A stretch of 64,000 nt of DNA from Paracoccaceae bacterium (GTDB taxonomy: Bacteria > Pseudomonadota > Alphaproteobacteria > Rhodobacterales > Rhodobacteraceae), in the NCBI GenBank assembly GCA_020628545.1, contig JAHDEX010000002.1, positions 48,171 through 112,170 of the forward strand, written 5' to 3'. Under the pieces are notes generated by a model, which was not told where the DNA came from, ran no database searches, and saw nothing but the letters and a program-made list of their open reading frames with translations. Each line of letters opens with the position of its first letter. Within the stretch, counting starts at the first letter, position 1. Made by a program: the position numbers and the translations under genes. Shown one piece after another: positions 1-8,918 of this stretch.

Positions 1-391
1 CCGTGAGCGTCCACGCCGGCGGTGCCGCCTGTCCGGGTTCGAGAAACATGATCGCTGCAAAAAGTGAGCCGAGGGCGATGGTACAAAGCAGGATGCTGAC
101 CGCGCCTAAGATGTCGGGCAGGCGGGTTGAGTATCGCCCTTCTGTTGCGGGCTTTACAGCAAGCGCCGCAGTCAGCACAAAGCCAAGGATCAGGGCACCC
201 GCAATGTGCATGATCCGAAAGGTCCAGGTTTCTAGCGGTGCGATGTTGAGCACGTAGAGATGCCATCCGGCGTAGACGGCGCAAAGGAGGAAACCCACAC
301 GCGCCAGCCAGCTGTTGTCTTCCACAGCCACCACGGGGTCGACCCCATCGCCAAGCGGTCTGTTGGCCTCTGTCACCTGTGCTTCGGTCAT
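1..391 (-). CDS. TRAP transporter fused permease (4TM/12TM), N-terminal part, cut by window edge
   Basis: Reading leftwards from an ATG at 391, an open frame runs off the window edge (130 codons visible). After about 30 hydrophilic residues (start MTEAQVTEANRPLG) come three hydrophobic segments with a tryptophan/arginine-containing linker, as at the start of TRAP permeases in which the small (DctQ) and large (DctM) membrane subunits are fused. The gene lies directly downstream of, and on the same strand as, a TAXI-type solute-binding protein, which is the usual partner of fused TRAP permeases. Sodium-dependent uptake of an organic acid across the inner membrane is expected; the substrate cannot be read from this fragment. 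Confidence 0.75.
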   Translation of the reverse strand, partial: MTEAQVTEANRPLGDGVDPVVAVEDNSWLARVGFLLCAVYAGWHLYVLNIAPLETWTFRIMHIAGALILGFVLTAALAVKPATEGRYSTRLPDILGAVSILLCTIALGSLFAAIMFLEPGQAAPPAWTLT

Positions 392-460
392 CCTGCCAGT
401 CTCCCCCAAACCCTGGCCGTATCATGCGTGGCCGGGCCGCATCTGCCTACCCTGAAATGC

Positions 461-492
461 ATAAAAGCACCCCGCCCGGGCGGGCGAGGTGC
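461..492 (-). terminator. Hairpin with T-run between TAXI binding protein and TRAP permease
   Basis: On the minus strand a GC-rich inverted repeat (467-492, about 10 bp stem closed by GCACC/GGTGC) is followed by TTTTAT. It sits between the binding-protein stop and the permease start. It probably works as a partial terminator or 3' stabiliser giving more binding protein than permease, a common arrangement in such operons. Confidence 0.7.
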
Positions 493-516
493 AATGGTTT
501 TCACCCGAAGAGAAGA

Positions 517-1509
517 TTACCCTTCCAGTTCATCCGGAATGTCAAAACCGTTTTCTTCAAACCAGCGGACAGCGCCGGGGTGCCACGGGATAAAAGTGTT
601 CTTGTCGAAGTTCTCTGGCAGTGTTTCGACTGCAGACTTGTGGATCTCGACCATCTTCTCGTTGTTCGACATGACGGTCTTCACCACTTCGTAGACGAAG
701 CTTTCTGGCAGGTCCGCATGACCGACAGCGAAGTTCCACATGGACACGCTGAGCTGATCACCGGGCATCGACGGATAGGTGTCGCCCGGGATTGTGAAAG
801 CAGCCACGGGCTGGGAGCCGATGACGGCAGCCTGCTCTTCTTCCGTAAAGCCGAAATAGGTTACGTCAGTCTGTGCATCCAGCTGGCTGAACGCCGGGTA
901 GGGCAGGCCACCAGCCCAGGTCATGACGTCGATCAGACCGTCCTGAAGCTGACCGGCAAGGTCAGATGCGCCGCCGTTGCGGAATTCGACGTTCTTGCCC
1001 ATGTCCGTCAGGATACGCGGCCAATAGGTACCCGGTGTCCCGCCTGCAGGGCCAACACCAACGACGGAACCGTCAGGGATGTCTGCAAAGCTGGTTATGC
1101 CGGAGCCGCTGAGTGCGACCGCGTGGAAACCTGTTTTATACATTGGGAATAAGGCGCGCAGCTGGTCGTGCTTCAGGCCAGGCGCCAAAGCGCTTTCGCC
1201 GTTAATGGCGTCGAATGCCGGACCCATGGTGACCATGCCCATATCGAGGTCACCTGTCTGCACGAGGGCCGCATTCTGGACAGGTCCGCCGGTGACTTCT
1301 GTGCCGCCAGGAACACCGAGAGCTTCGGAAACCATATTTGCCCAGCCCGCACCGTAGACAAAGTAAGTACCGCCTTGGCTGGCAGTGCCGACCGAGAAGC
1401 TATCGGGCCAATCGCTTTTGTCTTGGGCCGTGACCGTCCCCGCAGCCAAGCTCAGCGCAGCCGAAGCTGCGAGTGCTTTGAAAACCAATAGTTTTGGCAT
1501 GAATGTCAT
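517..1509 (-). CDS. TAXI family TRAP transporter solute-binding protein
   Basis: 330-residue periplasmic binding protein. The ATG at 1509 is preceded by AGGAGG at good spacing and opens a clear signal peptide (hydrophobic stretch 6-24, likely cleavage after TVTA at about residue 28); longer frames upstream lack this. The mature part has the TAXI pattern near its start (SVGTASQGGTYFVYGAGWA) and a later VGVGPAGGTPGTYW segment. It delivers its ligand to the fused TRAP permease encoded next. TAXI proteins are reported to bind dicarboxylates, glutamate and similar acids; the ligand here is unknown. Confidence 0.88.
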   Translation of the reverse strand: MTFMPKLLVFKALAASAALSLAAGTVTAQDKSDWPDSFSVGTASQGGTYFVYGAGWANMVSEALGVPGGTEVTGGPVQNAALVQTGDLDMGMVTMGPAFDAINGESALAPGLKHDQLRALFPMYKTGFHAVALSGSGITSFADIPDGSVVGVGPAGGTPGTYWPRILTDMGKNVEFRNGGASDLAGQLQDGLIDVMTWAGGLPYPAFSQLDAQTDVTYFGFTEEEQAAVIGSQPVAAFTIPGDTYPSMPGDQLSVSMWNFAVGHADLPESFVYEVVKTVMSNNEKMVEIHKSAVETLPENFDKNTFIPWHPGAVRWFEENGFDIPDELEG

Positions 1510-1656
1510 ATTGTCCTCCTGTTGAAGCAGCGCTTTTTGAGCGTCTTTGCACAACGGCTCTCCTCAGCCAGTGCGCTGGAGGGATGGTAAGTCAACCGGA
1601 GAAATTAACAAGCGCCTGTCACGCAAACGCTATCGCGGATGACGTTTGTATCATGC

Positions 1657-1693
1657 AAAGAAAAGCCCCGCCTGACGGAGTGTCAGGCGGGGC
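1657..1693 (-). terminator. Rho-independent terminator of the BI-1 gene
   Basis: A perfect 12-bp stem (1665-1676 with 1682-1693, 5-nt loop) is followed on the minus strand by TTTTCTTT. It lies just beyond the stop codon of the Bax inhibitor-1 family gene. Confidence 0.85.
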
Positions 1694-1718
1694 CAATTCC
1701 GGCGATGTTCTTGAGGTT

Positions 1719-2501
1719 TTATTCCCGGTTGCCCAGCAATTGCAGCAGGAACATGAACATGTTGATGAAGTCGAGGTAGAGGTTCAGCGCGCCCATGATT
1801 GCAGCTTTGCCCAACCACTCCTGATCAGCGACCATTGCGTGCTGAATGTAGTCGTTTTTGATCTTCTGTGTGTCATAGGCAGTCAGACCCGCGAAGATCA
1901 GCACACCCAGAATGGACACTGCGAACATGATCGCAGGCGATTGGAACCACAGGTTGGCCAATGAGGCCACGATCAGACCAATAACGCCCATGATGAGGAA
2001 GCTACCCCAACCGGAGATGTCTTTCTTCGTGGTGTAGCCCCAAAGGGACAGACCTGCGAAGGAGATCGACGTAATCAGGAAGACCTGTGCGATCGAAAAG
2101 CCAGTGTAGACGATGAAGATCGAGCTGAGCGACAGACCCATCAGCGCTGCGAACGCGTAGAAGGTCGTTTGAACGCCGGCAGCTGACAAACGGTTCATTG
2201 CTGCGCCGAAGCCAAAGAAGACAAAGGCCAGTGGTGCAAGCATGATCACCCACCGCAGCGGCGACATGTAGATCGCCTGACCCAGCGAGGTCAGATATGT
2301 GTCTGCGCCAATCTGTGCGACAGCGTTCGACGGATCCGTTGTTGTTGCCAGACCAGCGATGGCCCACGCAGCCGCAAAGGTGATCAGTGTACCGACGGAC
2401 ATCGTCGCGTAGACTTTATTCATATGGGCGCGAAGGCCCTCATCAATCTCCGCCGTGCGGACCCCGCCCGCTGTTCGGATAGATTGTTGATATTCAGCCA
2501 T
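1719..2501 (-). CDS. Bax inhibitor-1 / YccA family membrane protein
   Basis: 260 residues, starting at the ATG at 2501 behind GGAGG (start MAEYQQSIR). About seven hydrophobic segments follow a short soluble N-terminus. Near the C-terminus is the family motif GLTAYDTQKIK, with Asp210 in the position of the proposed pH-sensing aspartate of BI-1 channels. The family includes E. coli YbhL/YccA: inner-membrane proteins linked to calcium leak and to FtsH modulation; the exact role in this group is unknown. It is monocistronic, with its own terminator. Confidence 0.9.
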   Translation of the reverse strand: MAEYQQSIRTAGGVRTAEIDEGLRAHMNKVYATMSVGTLITFAAAWAIAGLATTTDPSNAVAQIGADTYLTSLGQAIYMSPLRWVIMLAPLAFVFFGFGAAMNRLSAAGVQTTFYAFAALMGLSLSSIFIVYTGFSIAQVFLITSISFAGLSLWGYTTKKDISGWGSFLIMGVIGLIVASLANLWFQSPAIMFAVSILGVLIFAGLTAYDTQKIKNDYIQHAMVADQEWLGKAAIMGALNLYLDFINMFMFLLQLLGNRE

Positions 2502-2711
2502 GGATACCTCCAAAAATGAACTGCGAACGCCGTTCCTGACGTCTTAAGTCAGATATTGGCAGCAAACCCCATAATTTCAAGGTCTATCGGAGTCGAATTC
2601 GACCGTATTTGAGTATTCGTGCCGGAATGTCGCAGTCTGCAGCGAACCCTTCTGTATTTGGGGGAAATACGGCGTGTAATCAAGCTTCTAGGGGAGGGAT
2701 TGTTGCTCCCG

Positions 2712-3701
2712 TCACTGCATTTTTCTCCCCACGTTGACAGGTTGTGGTGTCACGACGACCTTTCCGGTGGCTTTGCGAGTCGCTAGCAGGTCAAGCGCCT
2801 CTTGCGCCCTTTCGAGCGGCAGAACGTGGCTGATATGCGGCTTGAGCTGGCCTGCCACGTACATGGCCATCAGGTCTTCCAAGCTTTGCTTCAACGCCTC
2901 GGGGGCAAAGGTCAGATACCCGCCCCAGTAGAAACCGATGACGGTGATATTCTTCACCAGAAGGTGGTTGGCTGGGATTTGAGGGACGTCACCACTCGCG
3001 AATCCGATGGTGATATAGCGCGCCTCTCGGTTGCAGGCGCGCAGCGCGGCTTTGTAAAGATCGCCGCCGACCGGGTCGTAGACGACGTCCGCACCACCGA
3101 GTGCTTTAACTTCCGCTTTCACATCCGCGGTGTTGGAGTCGATCAGGTGATCCGCGCCAGCCTCCTGTGCAATGGTCAGCTTGTCTGCGCCGCGCGCCAC
3201 CGCGATCACCCGCGCCCCCAACGCTTTGCCGATCTCCACCGCTGTTAGCCCGACGCCGCCAGCGGCACCCAAAACGAGCAGGGTTTCGCCAGCCTGAAGT
3301 GCTGCGCGGCGAGTCAGTACGAGGTGAGAGGTCCCATATGCCACCATGAAGCCTGCGGCGACCTCGGCGGGCATTGCATCAGGCACTTGCATGCAGCGGT
3401 CGGCTGGAAAAACTCCGACGTCAGCAAGACCGCCTTGACCGCCGAATACCGCAACACGCTCACCAATCGCCGGGGCAGTCACGTCGTCTCCTCGGGCGAG
3501 GATTGTGCCGCAGACCTCCATCCCGAGCGTGAACGGTGGCTCTGGCGTGTCCTGATATGTGCCCTTTGCCATCAGCAAATCTGCGAAGTTGAGACCGCAG
3601 GCGTCCACTTTGATTGAAACCTCGCCGGGGCCCGGTTTGGGCTCCGGAACCTCTTTGAGTTGCGGTTTTGACGTAACGTCAGTAACTTGGAATGCGCGCA
3701 T
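2712..3701 (-). CDS. NADPH:quinone oxidoreductase family protein (zinc-free MDR)
   Basis: 329 residues from the ATG at 3701 (start MRAFQVTD); an in-frame extension of 21 basic residues upstream looks untranslated. The N-terminal GroES-like domain contains CGLNFADLLMAKG and a GMEVCG segment; the Rossmann fold carries GAAGGVG (145-151). The catalytic-zinc cysteine/histidine set of true alcohol dehydrogenases is absent, placing it with quinone oxidoreductase / acryloyl-CoA-reductase-like MDR enzymes. It probably reduces an alpha,beta-unsaturated carbonyl or quinone with NADPH. The neighbours do not refine the substrate. Confidence 0.82.
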   Translation of the reverse strand: MRAFQVTDVTSKPQLKEVPEPKPGPGEVSIKVDACGLNFADLLMAKGTYQDTPEPPFTLGMEVCGTILARGDDVTAPAIGERVAVFGGQGGLADVGVFPADRCMQVPDAMPAEVAAGFMVAYGTSHLVLTRRAALQAGETLLVLGAAGGVGLTAVEIGKALGARVIAVARGADKLTIAQEAGADHLIDSNTADVKAEVKALGGADVVYDPVGGDLYKAALRACNREARYITIGFASGDVPQIPANHLLVKNITVIGFYWGGYLTFAPEALKQSLEDLMAMYVAGQLKPHISHVLPLERAQEALDLLATRKATGKVVVTPQPVNVGRKMQ

Positions 3702-3977
3702 GCCGGGTTTTCGCTTCTTTTCGTCAAATTCGATTGAGCGAACAGATCGCGGCTTTTTCCACAATTATCCAGCAAATTCGACATGATTACTGTCGGATTG
3801 CCGACACGTTTAAGGCGAGACCTGTACTTAAGTTAAGGTCGTCACATGCAACCGTTGCGTGTTCAGCACCGAACCCGCATCAATTTCTGCAGGCGGGATC
3901 TTCTAGCGAAGGTTCCCCGAGGGAATGGGCGAACCGTGTGGGACGAGGCGGACGCTCACTGTGAGAGAGAGTAAATA

Positions 3978-4349
3978 ATGAGCCACCCTGTTGATGTGCA
4001 TGTCGGAAAGCGTATCCGACACCGTCGCTGGATGAATGGCACCACGCAACAGCAACTTGCTGAGCGTGTTGGCATTAAATTTCAGCAAATTCAAAAATAC
4101 GAAACCGGCATGAATCGTGTCAGTGCCTCGCGTTTGTGGGATATCGCGAATGTGCTGGATGTGCCTGTCTCCTTCTTCTTTGAAGGTATGGACGCAGATG
4201 ATGCTGCCCCGCGTGATGGCGCAGACATGCCTGCGGACATCATGACCGACAAAGAAGCACTGGAACTTCTGCGCTCCTACTATGCGATTCCGGAAAATCA
4301 GCGTCGGCGCCTGTTTGACCTGGCGCGGGTCCTGAGCGAAGCCGCCTAA
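3978..4349 (+). CDS. XRE family HTH transcriptional regulator
   Basis: 123 residues. A Cro/C1-type helix-turn-helix covers about residues 8-62 (VGKRIRHRRW, TQQQLAERVGIKFQQIQKYE), followed by a short C-terminal tail with no ligand domain that I recognise. AGAGAG precedes the ATG. The roughly 275-bp gap upstream (3702-3977) is AT-richer and should hold its promoter; it also contains a small TTCCC-CGA-GGGAA hairpin near 3914-3926. Similar single-domain XRE proteins are common as chromosomal housekeeping regulators in Rhodobacteraceae. Target genes are not evident; the hisN-type gene 110 bp downstream is on the same strand. Confidence 0.85.
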   Translation: MSHPVDVHVGKRIRHRRWMNGTTQQQLAERVGIKFQQIQKYETGMNRVSASRLWDIANVLDVPVSFFFEGMDADDAAPRDGADMPADIMTDKEALELLRSYYAIPENQRRRLFDLARVLSEAA

Positions 4350-4459
4350 TCGGCGCTCGAACGCGAAAGCGGGCAGGGGACGCGTCTGCGTTCCCTGTTG
4401 ACCGTTTGATACACGGCACGTTACCCACCCCATGATGAGCGTGGGAGGCTTGGGTAATC

Positions 4460-5269
4460 GTGCAGATCAGTGACACCGTCCAACAAGACCTGTTGCGCGT
4501 GGCGCATCTATTGGCTGATGCCGCCCGTCCAGAGACGCTGCGGCATTTTCGGCAAGCGTCGCTGAGTGCAGAGAATAAGGACTCTGCCGGTTTTGATCCT
4601 GTGACAGAGGCCGACCGCGCCGCCGAAATGGCGATGCGCGGGGTGTTGGCGCGCGAGCGCCCGGAAGATGGTATCATCGGGGAAGAGTTTGGCGTGACCC
4701 CGGGGACCACCGGGCTGACGTGGGTCTTTGATCCAATTGACGGAACGCGCGGTTTTATCAGCGGGACACCAACATGGGGTGTGCTGATCTCGGTCGCGGA
4801 TGAGACAGGTCCACGAATGGGTATCATCGACCAACCCTTTATTGGTGAACGCTTTGTTGGTGGGTTCGGCGTTGCGGTAAATATGGGCCCCCTCGGGAAA
4901 CGCCCGTTGCAGTGCCGCAAGACAAAGGCGCTCTCTGACGCGACAATTCTGACAACCTTTCCGGAGGTCGGTTCTCCGGCAGAAGGCCGTGCTTTTCATC
5001 ATGTCGCGCGGCAGGCAAAGCTGACTCGTTACGGGATGGATTGTTATGCCTATGCGCTTGTCGCGTCGGGTCAGGTCGATCTGGTGATCGAGGCTGGTTT
5101 GCAGCCCTATGACATTCACGCACCTATCGCAGTCGTCACCGCAGCGGGCGGCATTGTCACCAACTGGCAGGGCGGTGCGGCGCATCACGGCGGGCAAGTG
5201 ATTGCGGCGGCCAACCGTGATCTGCATGCGGCGGCGCTTGCGCAGCTGCAAGAAAGCTTGGCGTCTTAG
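4460..5269 (+). CDS. hisN: Inositol-monophosphatase superfamily, histidinol-phosphatase (HisN) type
   Basis: 269 residues from a GTG at 4460, with GGGAGG 11 bases upstream. Metal-site motifs of the lithium-sensitive phosphatase superfamily are present: GEEFG (74-78), FDPIDGT (90-96, Asp91 and Asp94) and the C-terminal YDIHAPIAVVTAAGG, which resembles the YDxxAxxxIxxxAGG element. The R-G-F-I-S-G stretch after DPIDGTR is typical of HisN-like members rather than SuhB. Expected reaction: Mg2+-dependent hydrolysis of L-histidinol phosphate in histidine synthesis, though other sugar phosphates are possible. It is convergent with guaD and overlaps it by 4 bases. Confidence 0.82.
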   Translation: MQISDTVQQDLLRVAHLLADAARPETLRHFRQASLSAENKDSAGFDPVTEADRAAEMAMRGVLARERPEDGIIGEEFGVTPGTTGLTWVFDPIDGTRGFISGTPTWGVLISVADETGPRMGIIDQPFIGERFVGGFGVAVNMGPLGKRPLQCRKTKALSDATILTTFPEVGSPAEGRAFHHVARQAKLTRYGMDCYAYALVASGQVDLVIEAGLQPYDIHAPIAVVTAAGGIVTNWQGGAAHHGGQVIAAANRDLHAAALAQLQESLAS

Positions 5270-6561
5270 TCTGACCTCACCCGACGGCCCGCGACCCAAA
5301 CGTCTTTGATCGCCCGGTCATCGCCCATCATGATGGTCGGGAACAGCTGATCCCAAAACGTCTCCGCTTGCGCGGCGCGCTGGGCAATCACCGGTGTTGA
5401 TGCGAGGTCGATGATCGCTACATCGGCAGCGGCACCGGGTGTTAGGCTGCCAATCTGACCCTGCATATGCAGCGCCCTCGCAGACCCTTCGGTAGCGAGC
5501 CATATAAGTTGGGACGCATGAAGCACATCGCCGCGCAATTGCCCGATCTCGTAGGCGGCGGCCATCGTGCGGAGCATCGAAAACGAAGATCCGCCGCCGG
5601 TGTCGGTGGCAAGGCCGACCGTCACGCCGGCCCGCGCGAGGCCAATGACATCACAAAGGCCCGAGCCAATGAAAGTATTGGAGGTTGGGCAATGGGCGAT
5701 AGCAGCGCCGACCTCCGCCAGCCGCTCGATCTCGCGCGGTTTAAGGTAAATCGCATGGCCGTAAATGCCTTTTGCACCAAGCAGTCCGTGGGCTTCATAG
5801 GTGTCGAGGTAGTCGCGGGCGCCGGGATACAGCTCCTCCACCCAAGCGATTTCCGGCACCTGTTCGCTCAGGTGGGTTTGCATCAGACAATCAGGGTGCT
5901 CTGCCCAAAGTGCGCCAAGCGCGGATAGTTGCTCTGGCGTGGACGTAGGTGAAAAGCGTGGCGTGATGGCGTATTGGGCGCGTCCCGTCCCGTGCCACTT
6001 TTTCAAGAGCGCCTTGCTCTCGTCATAAGCGGATTGCGCCGTATCGTGCAGGTCATCGCGGGCGTTGCGGTCCATGCAGGTTTTCCCGGCAACCACAGCC
6101 ATGTTGCGCGCGGCGGCTGCACTGAAAAAGGCATCCACGCTTTCGGGGTGGATGGTGCAAAAGCTCGTCAGGGTGGTTGTGCCGTGCGCGAGCGCAAGAT
6201 CAAGCGTATCGGCTGCCACTGCGTCCGCATAGTTCCGGTCGCCAAAACGGCTTTCTTCGGGAAAAGTATAGGTGTTCAGCCAGTCGATCAGCTGCTTGCC
6301 CCAGCTCGCGATCATACGGGTCTGAGGATAGTGCATGTGGGCGTCGACGAAGCCCGCCGTGATCAGTGCGTCGCCGTAGTTGGTGACCTGCGAGTTTGGG
6401 TGGGCCGCGCGAAGAGCCTCACCGTCGCCAACTTCTACAATCTGTCCGTCGCGGATGAGTACGCCACCTGACGAGTTTTGATGGCTGACCGCTAACCAAT
6501 CCTCACGCAGTGGGTCGCCTGAGAAATGCAGGGTTTGGCCGAGAAGCAACTGATCTGTCAT
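5266..6561 (-). CDS. guaD: Guanine deaminase
   Basis: 431 residues. Amidohydrolase fold with the zinc-binding HMH (His75, His77) in GFVDAHMHYPQTRM, a later GHAIYLKPREI histidine, HCPTSNTFIGSG and the catalytic-aspartate region ATDTGGGSSFSML. This motif set is specific for guanine deaminases (guanine to xanthine and ammonia) within the superfamily, and length fits. Cytoplasmic purine salvage/catabolism. It is transcribed towards hisN with a 4-base 3' overlap; no xanthine dehydrogenase genes are visible nearby. Confidence 0.92.
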   Translation of the reverse strand: MTDQLLLGQTLHFSGDPLREDWLAVSHQNSSGGVLIRDGQIVEVGDGEALRAAHPNSQVTNYGDALITAGFVDAHMHYPQTRMIASWGKQLIDWLNTYTFPEESRFGDRNYADAVAADTLDLALAHGTTTLTSFCTIHPESVDAFFSAAAARNMAVVAGKTCMDRNARDDLHDTAQSAYDESKALLKKWHGTGRAQYAITPRFSPTSTPEQLSALGALWAEHPDCLMQTHLSEQVPEIAWVEELYPGARDYLDTYEAHGLLGAKGIYGHAIYLKPREIERLAEVGAAIAHCPTSNTFIGSGLCDVIGLARAGVTVGLATDTGGGSSFSMLRTMAAAYEIGQLRGDVLHASQLIWLATEGSARALHMQGQIGSLTPGAAADVAIIDLASTPVIAQRAAQAETFWDQLFPTIMMGDDRAIKDVWVAGRRVRSD

Positions 6562-6662
6562 CCCCTAGTCCTATGCGGTGCCGGTCAGGGGGTAAATCCC
6601 GCGATTGTCGTTGTGCCTTCTGGCCCACGTCCTATGTTGCAGTGAAACGGCAGGGGAAAGCA

Positions 6663-8051
6663 GTGACCGAGCCTGAGCAGATCAAATCTGAAGACGAAGA
6701 CGAAATCTATGGCGTCGCGCAGACGCTGCTGGATGACGTGCTTGCGGCAGTTGAACGCGAAGACGCGGACGCCGTGGTCGCGCTTCTTGATCCCGTTCAC
6801 CCCGCCGACATTGCCCATCTTTTTGAGCTGATTGACGCTCGCCAGCGAGCCGAATTGCTGCGCCTCTGGGATGGTTACGGCGTTGGTGAGGTCCTGTCCG
6901 AACTGGATGACGTGCTGCGCGAAGAGGTCATCGACAGTCTTGAACCCGCCGATCTGGCAGATGCGGTCCGTGACCTCGACAGTGATGATGTTGTGGACCT
7001 GATTGAAGATCTGGGCAGCGAACAGACAGAAGCTGTTCTTGATGCGCTCGACGATGCTGACCGGGTGAATGTCGAAAGGGCGCTCAGCTACCCCGAGGAA
7101 TCAGCTGGCCGCCACATGCAGGTGGAGCTGGTCCGCGCGCCGGAACACTGGACCGTGGGCGAGGCGATTGATTTCCTGCGGAGTGACGGGCAGATCCTGC
7201 CTGAGCAGTTTTACCACCTGATCCTCGTTGATCCGCGCATGAAGGCGGTAGGGTATGTCACGCTTGGTCGCGTGCTGAGCTCAAAGCGTGAGGTGTTGCT
7301 GAAAGACATCCTCGAAGACACCTTCCGGACCTTCCATGTTGAGGAAGACGTGGAAGAGGTCGCTAATGCGATCAACCACTATCACCTGATTACAGCGCCG
7401 GTTGTGGATGACGATGACCGGATTGTCGGTGTGATCACCATCGACGACGCGATGGCGTTTCTCGATGAAGAGGCGGAAGAGGATTTGCTGCGCCTTGCAG
7501 GTGTTGTGGGTGAGACCAGTTTGGCGGACCGCGTGATGGAGACGACAAAGCAGCGATTTCCGTGGCTCGCAGTGAACTTGCTGACGGCAATCCTCGCGTC
7601 GCTGGTGATTGCAATGTTTGAAGACGTCATTGCAGGATTGGTCGCGCTTGCGGTGCTGATGCCCATCGTGGCGTCGATGGGCGGCAACGCCGGGACTCAG
7701 TCGTTGACGGTCGCGGTGCGCGCGATTGCGACGCGCGACCTCACCGGGTCGAACGTCTGGCGGGTGATCCGCCGTGAGGTTCTTGTGGGCCTGATCAACG
7801 GTTTGGCCTTCGCGGTGATCATGGGGATCATCGGTGCCGTCTGGTTTGGCCAACCGATGCTGGGTGTGGTGATTGCCGTCGCGATGGTGATCAATCTTGT
7901 CGTCGCCGGGCTCGCCGGGACGGTAATCCCTGTCATTCTGGAGAAAGTCGGGATTGACCCGGCACTGGCGTCCGGCGCGTTTGTCACGACTGTGACCGAT
8001 GTGGTCGGGTTCTTTGCATTTCTTGGCCTCGCAGCGATGTGGCTTCTATGA
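6663..8051 (+). CDS. mgtE: Magnesium transporter MgtE
   Basis: 462 residues from a GTG at 6663 with AGGGGA six bases upstream; the frame stays open further upstream but crosses the guaD start region. Domain order: acidic MgtE_N helical domain (about 1-135), paired CBS domains (about 140-265, with VGYVTLGRV and IVGVITIDDAM), then five membrane helices. The pore-region motif GGNAGTQ is at 340-346. Mg2+-gated Mg2+ channel of the inner membrane. Its stop overlaps the start of the 5-formyl-THF cyclo-ligase gene (ATGA), so the two are translationally coupled. Confidence 0.94.
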   Translation: MTEPEQIKSEDEDEIYGVAQTLLDDVLAAVEREDADAVVALLDPVHPADIAHLFELIDARQRAELLRLWDGYGVGEVLSELDDVLREEVIDSLEPADLADAVRDLDSDDVVDLIEDLGSEQTEAVLDALDDADRVNVERALSYPEESAGRHMQVELVRAPEHWTVGEAIDFLRSDGQILPEQFYHLILVDPRMKAVGYVTLGRVLSSKREVLLKDILEDTFRTFHVEEDVEEVANAINHYHLITAPVVDDDDRIVGVITIDDAMAFLDEEAEEDLLRLAGVVGETSLADRVMETTKQRFPWLAVNLLTAILASLVIAMFEDVIAGLVALAVLMPIVASMGGNAGTQSLTVAVRAIATRDLTGSNVWRVIRREVLVGLINGLAFAVIMGIIGAVWFGQPMLGVVIAVAMVINLVVAGLAGTVIPVILEKVGIDPALASGAFVTTVTDVVGFFAFLGLAAMWLL

Positions 8052-8626
8052 CTGACCTGACAACACGCAAAGCCGACGCCCGCAAAGCTGCTTTTGCCCG
8101 ACGCAAGATTGCGCATGGCATCGCGGCACAGGGTGCAGCGGCATATCTGTCTGAGGTTCTGGCCGGATATCGCGGCGTGCCGCTTGCCAGCTACATGGCG
8201 ATGCGGACGGAGATTGACCCGCGTCCTGCGATGGAAGAGGCGGCTGCGCATGGGCCTGTCGGGGTGCCTGTGATCACAGGGGCCGGGCTGCCATTGAAGT
8301 TCCGGACCTGGACACCGGGTTGCAAGATGGAAGCTGGCGAATTTGGTGCGGCAATCCCGTCGGAAGGGGAGTGGATGACGCCCGAAATTGTCATCGTACC
8401 GCTGGTCGCTTTTGATCGTCAGGGTGGCCGGCTTGGCTATGGTGGTGGGTTCTACGATCGCACGCTGGAAGCGCTGCGGTCCGTGCGTCCAACACTCGCC
8501 ATCGGGTTTGCCTTTGCCGCGCAGGAAGCCGATGAGCTTCCCCTTGAGCCAACTGATCAGCCGCTTGATCTGATGGTCACAGAACGAGGCGTGATTGAAT
8601 TTTCCGCAAAAGGCGCTAAAAAGTAA
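8048..8626 (+). CDS. ygfA: 5-formyltetrahydrofolate cyclo-ligase
   Basis: 192 residues from the ATG that overlaps the mgtE stop. The signature GYGGGFYDR (130-138) and the preceding PLVAFDRQGGRLG are diagnostic of 5-FTHF cyclo-ligase (ATP-dependent conversion of 5-formyl-THF to 5,10-methenyl-THF). Near the start, ARKAAFARRK supplies the basic ATP-contact helix. Cytoplasmic one-carbon metabolism. The pairing with mgtE looks like operon economy rather than a shared pathway. Confidence 0.92.
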   Translation: MTDLTTRKADARKAAFARRKIAHGIAAQGAAAYLSEVLAGYRGVPLASYMAMRTEIDPRPAMEEAAAHGPVGVPVITGAGLPLKFRTWTPGCKMEAGEFGAAIPSEGEWMTPEIVIVPLVAFDRQGGRLGYGGGFYDRTLEALRSVRPTLAIGFAFAAQEADELPLEPTDQPLDLMVTERGVIEFSAKGAKK

Positions 8627-8685
8627 TTACTTTTCAGAAACTTGAACGCCTTGGTTTACGTCGTTTCTTTTTTCTCAAATCATTC

Positions 8686-8703
8686 TTTGCAACCGGTTGC
8701 AAA
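8686..8703. promoter_or_regulatory. 18-bp perfect palindrome, likely LacI/GalR-type operator of the ABC importer
   Basis: TTTGCAACCGGTTGCAAA reads the same on both strands, with the central CCGG typical of LacI-family sites. It is the main recognisable element of the 292-bp gap 8627-8918 and lies about 215 bp upstream of the binding-protein start. The rest of the gap is an A/T-rich stretch followed by GC-rich leader; I see no small gene there. No LacI-family regulator is encoded in the window, so it would act from elsewhere. Confidence 0.7.
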
Positions 8704-8918
8704 ATGAAAATATCCAATTAAACTCAACCCGACTCGGGAGAGTAAGCGGGTAAGCTATGCCCTGCCGGGAAAGGGAGACGGACGTTGGAGGCGTCCGGCA
8801 CAATTAACAACAGCTTTTTCTGCCTGCGGGCGATCCCCCAATGGCAGATCATCACAGTCGCGCATGCGACTTCCGGTCAAACTGGGTGATCCGGACACCC
8901 ATCCTAGGGAGGAAACCA

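Noticed and set aside
3903..4433. 176-codon minus frame over the XRE regulator
   Set aside because: Shadow of the HTH gene; no RBS and no domain.
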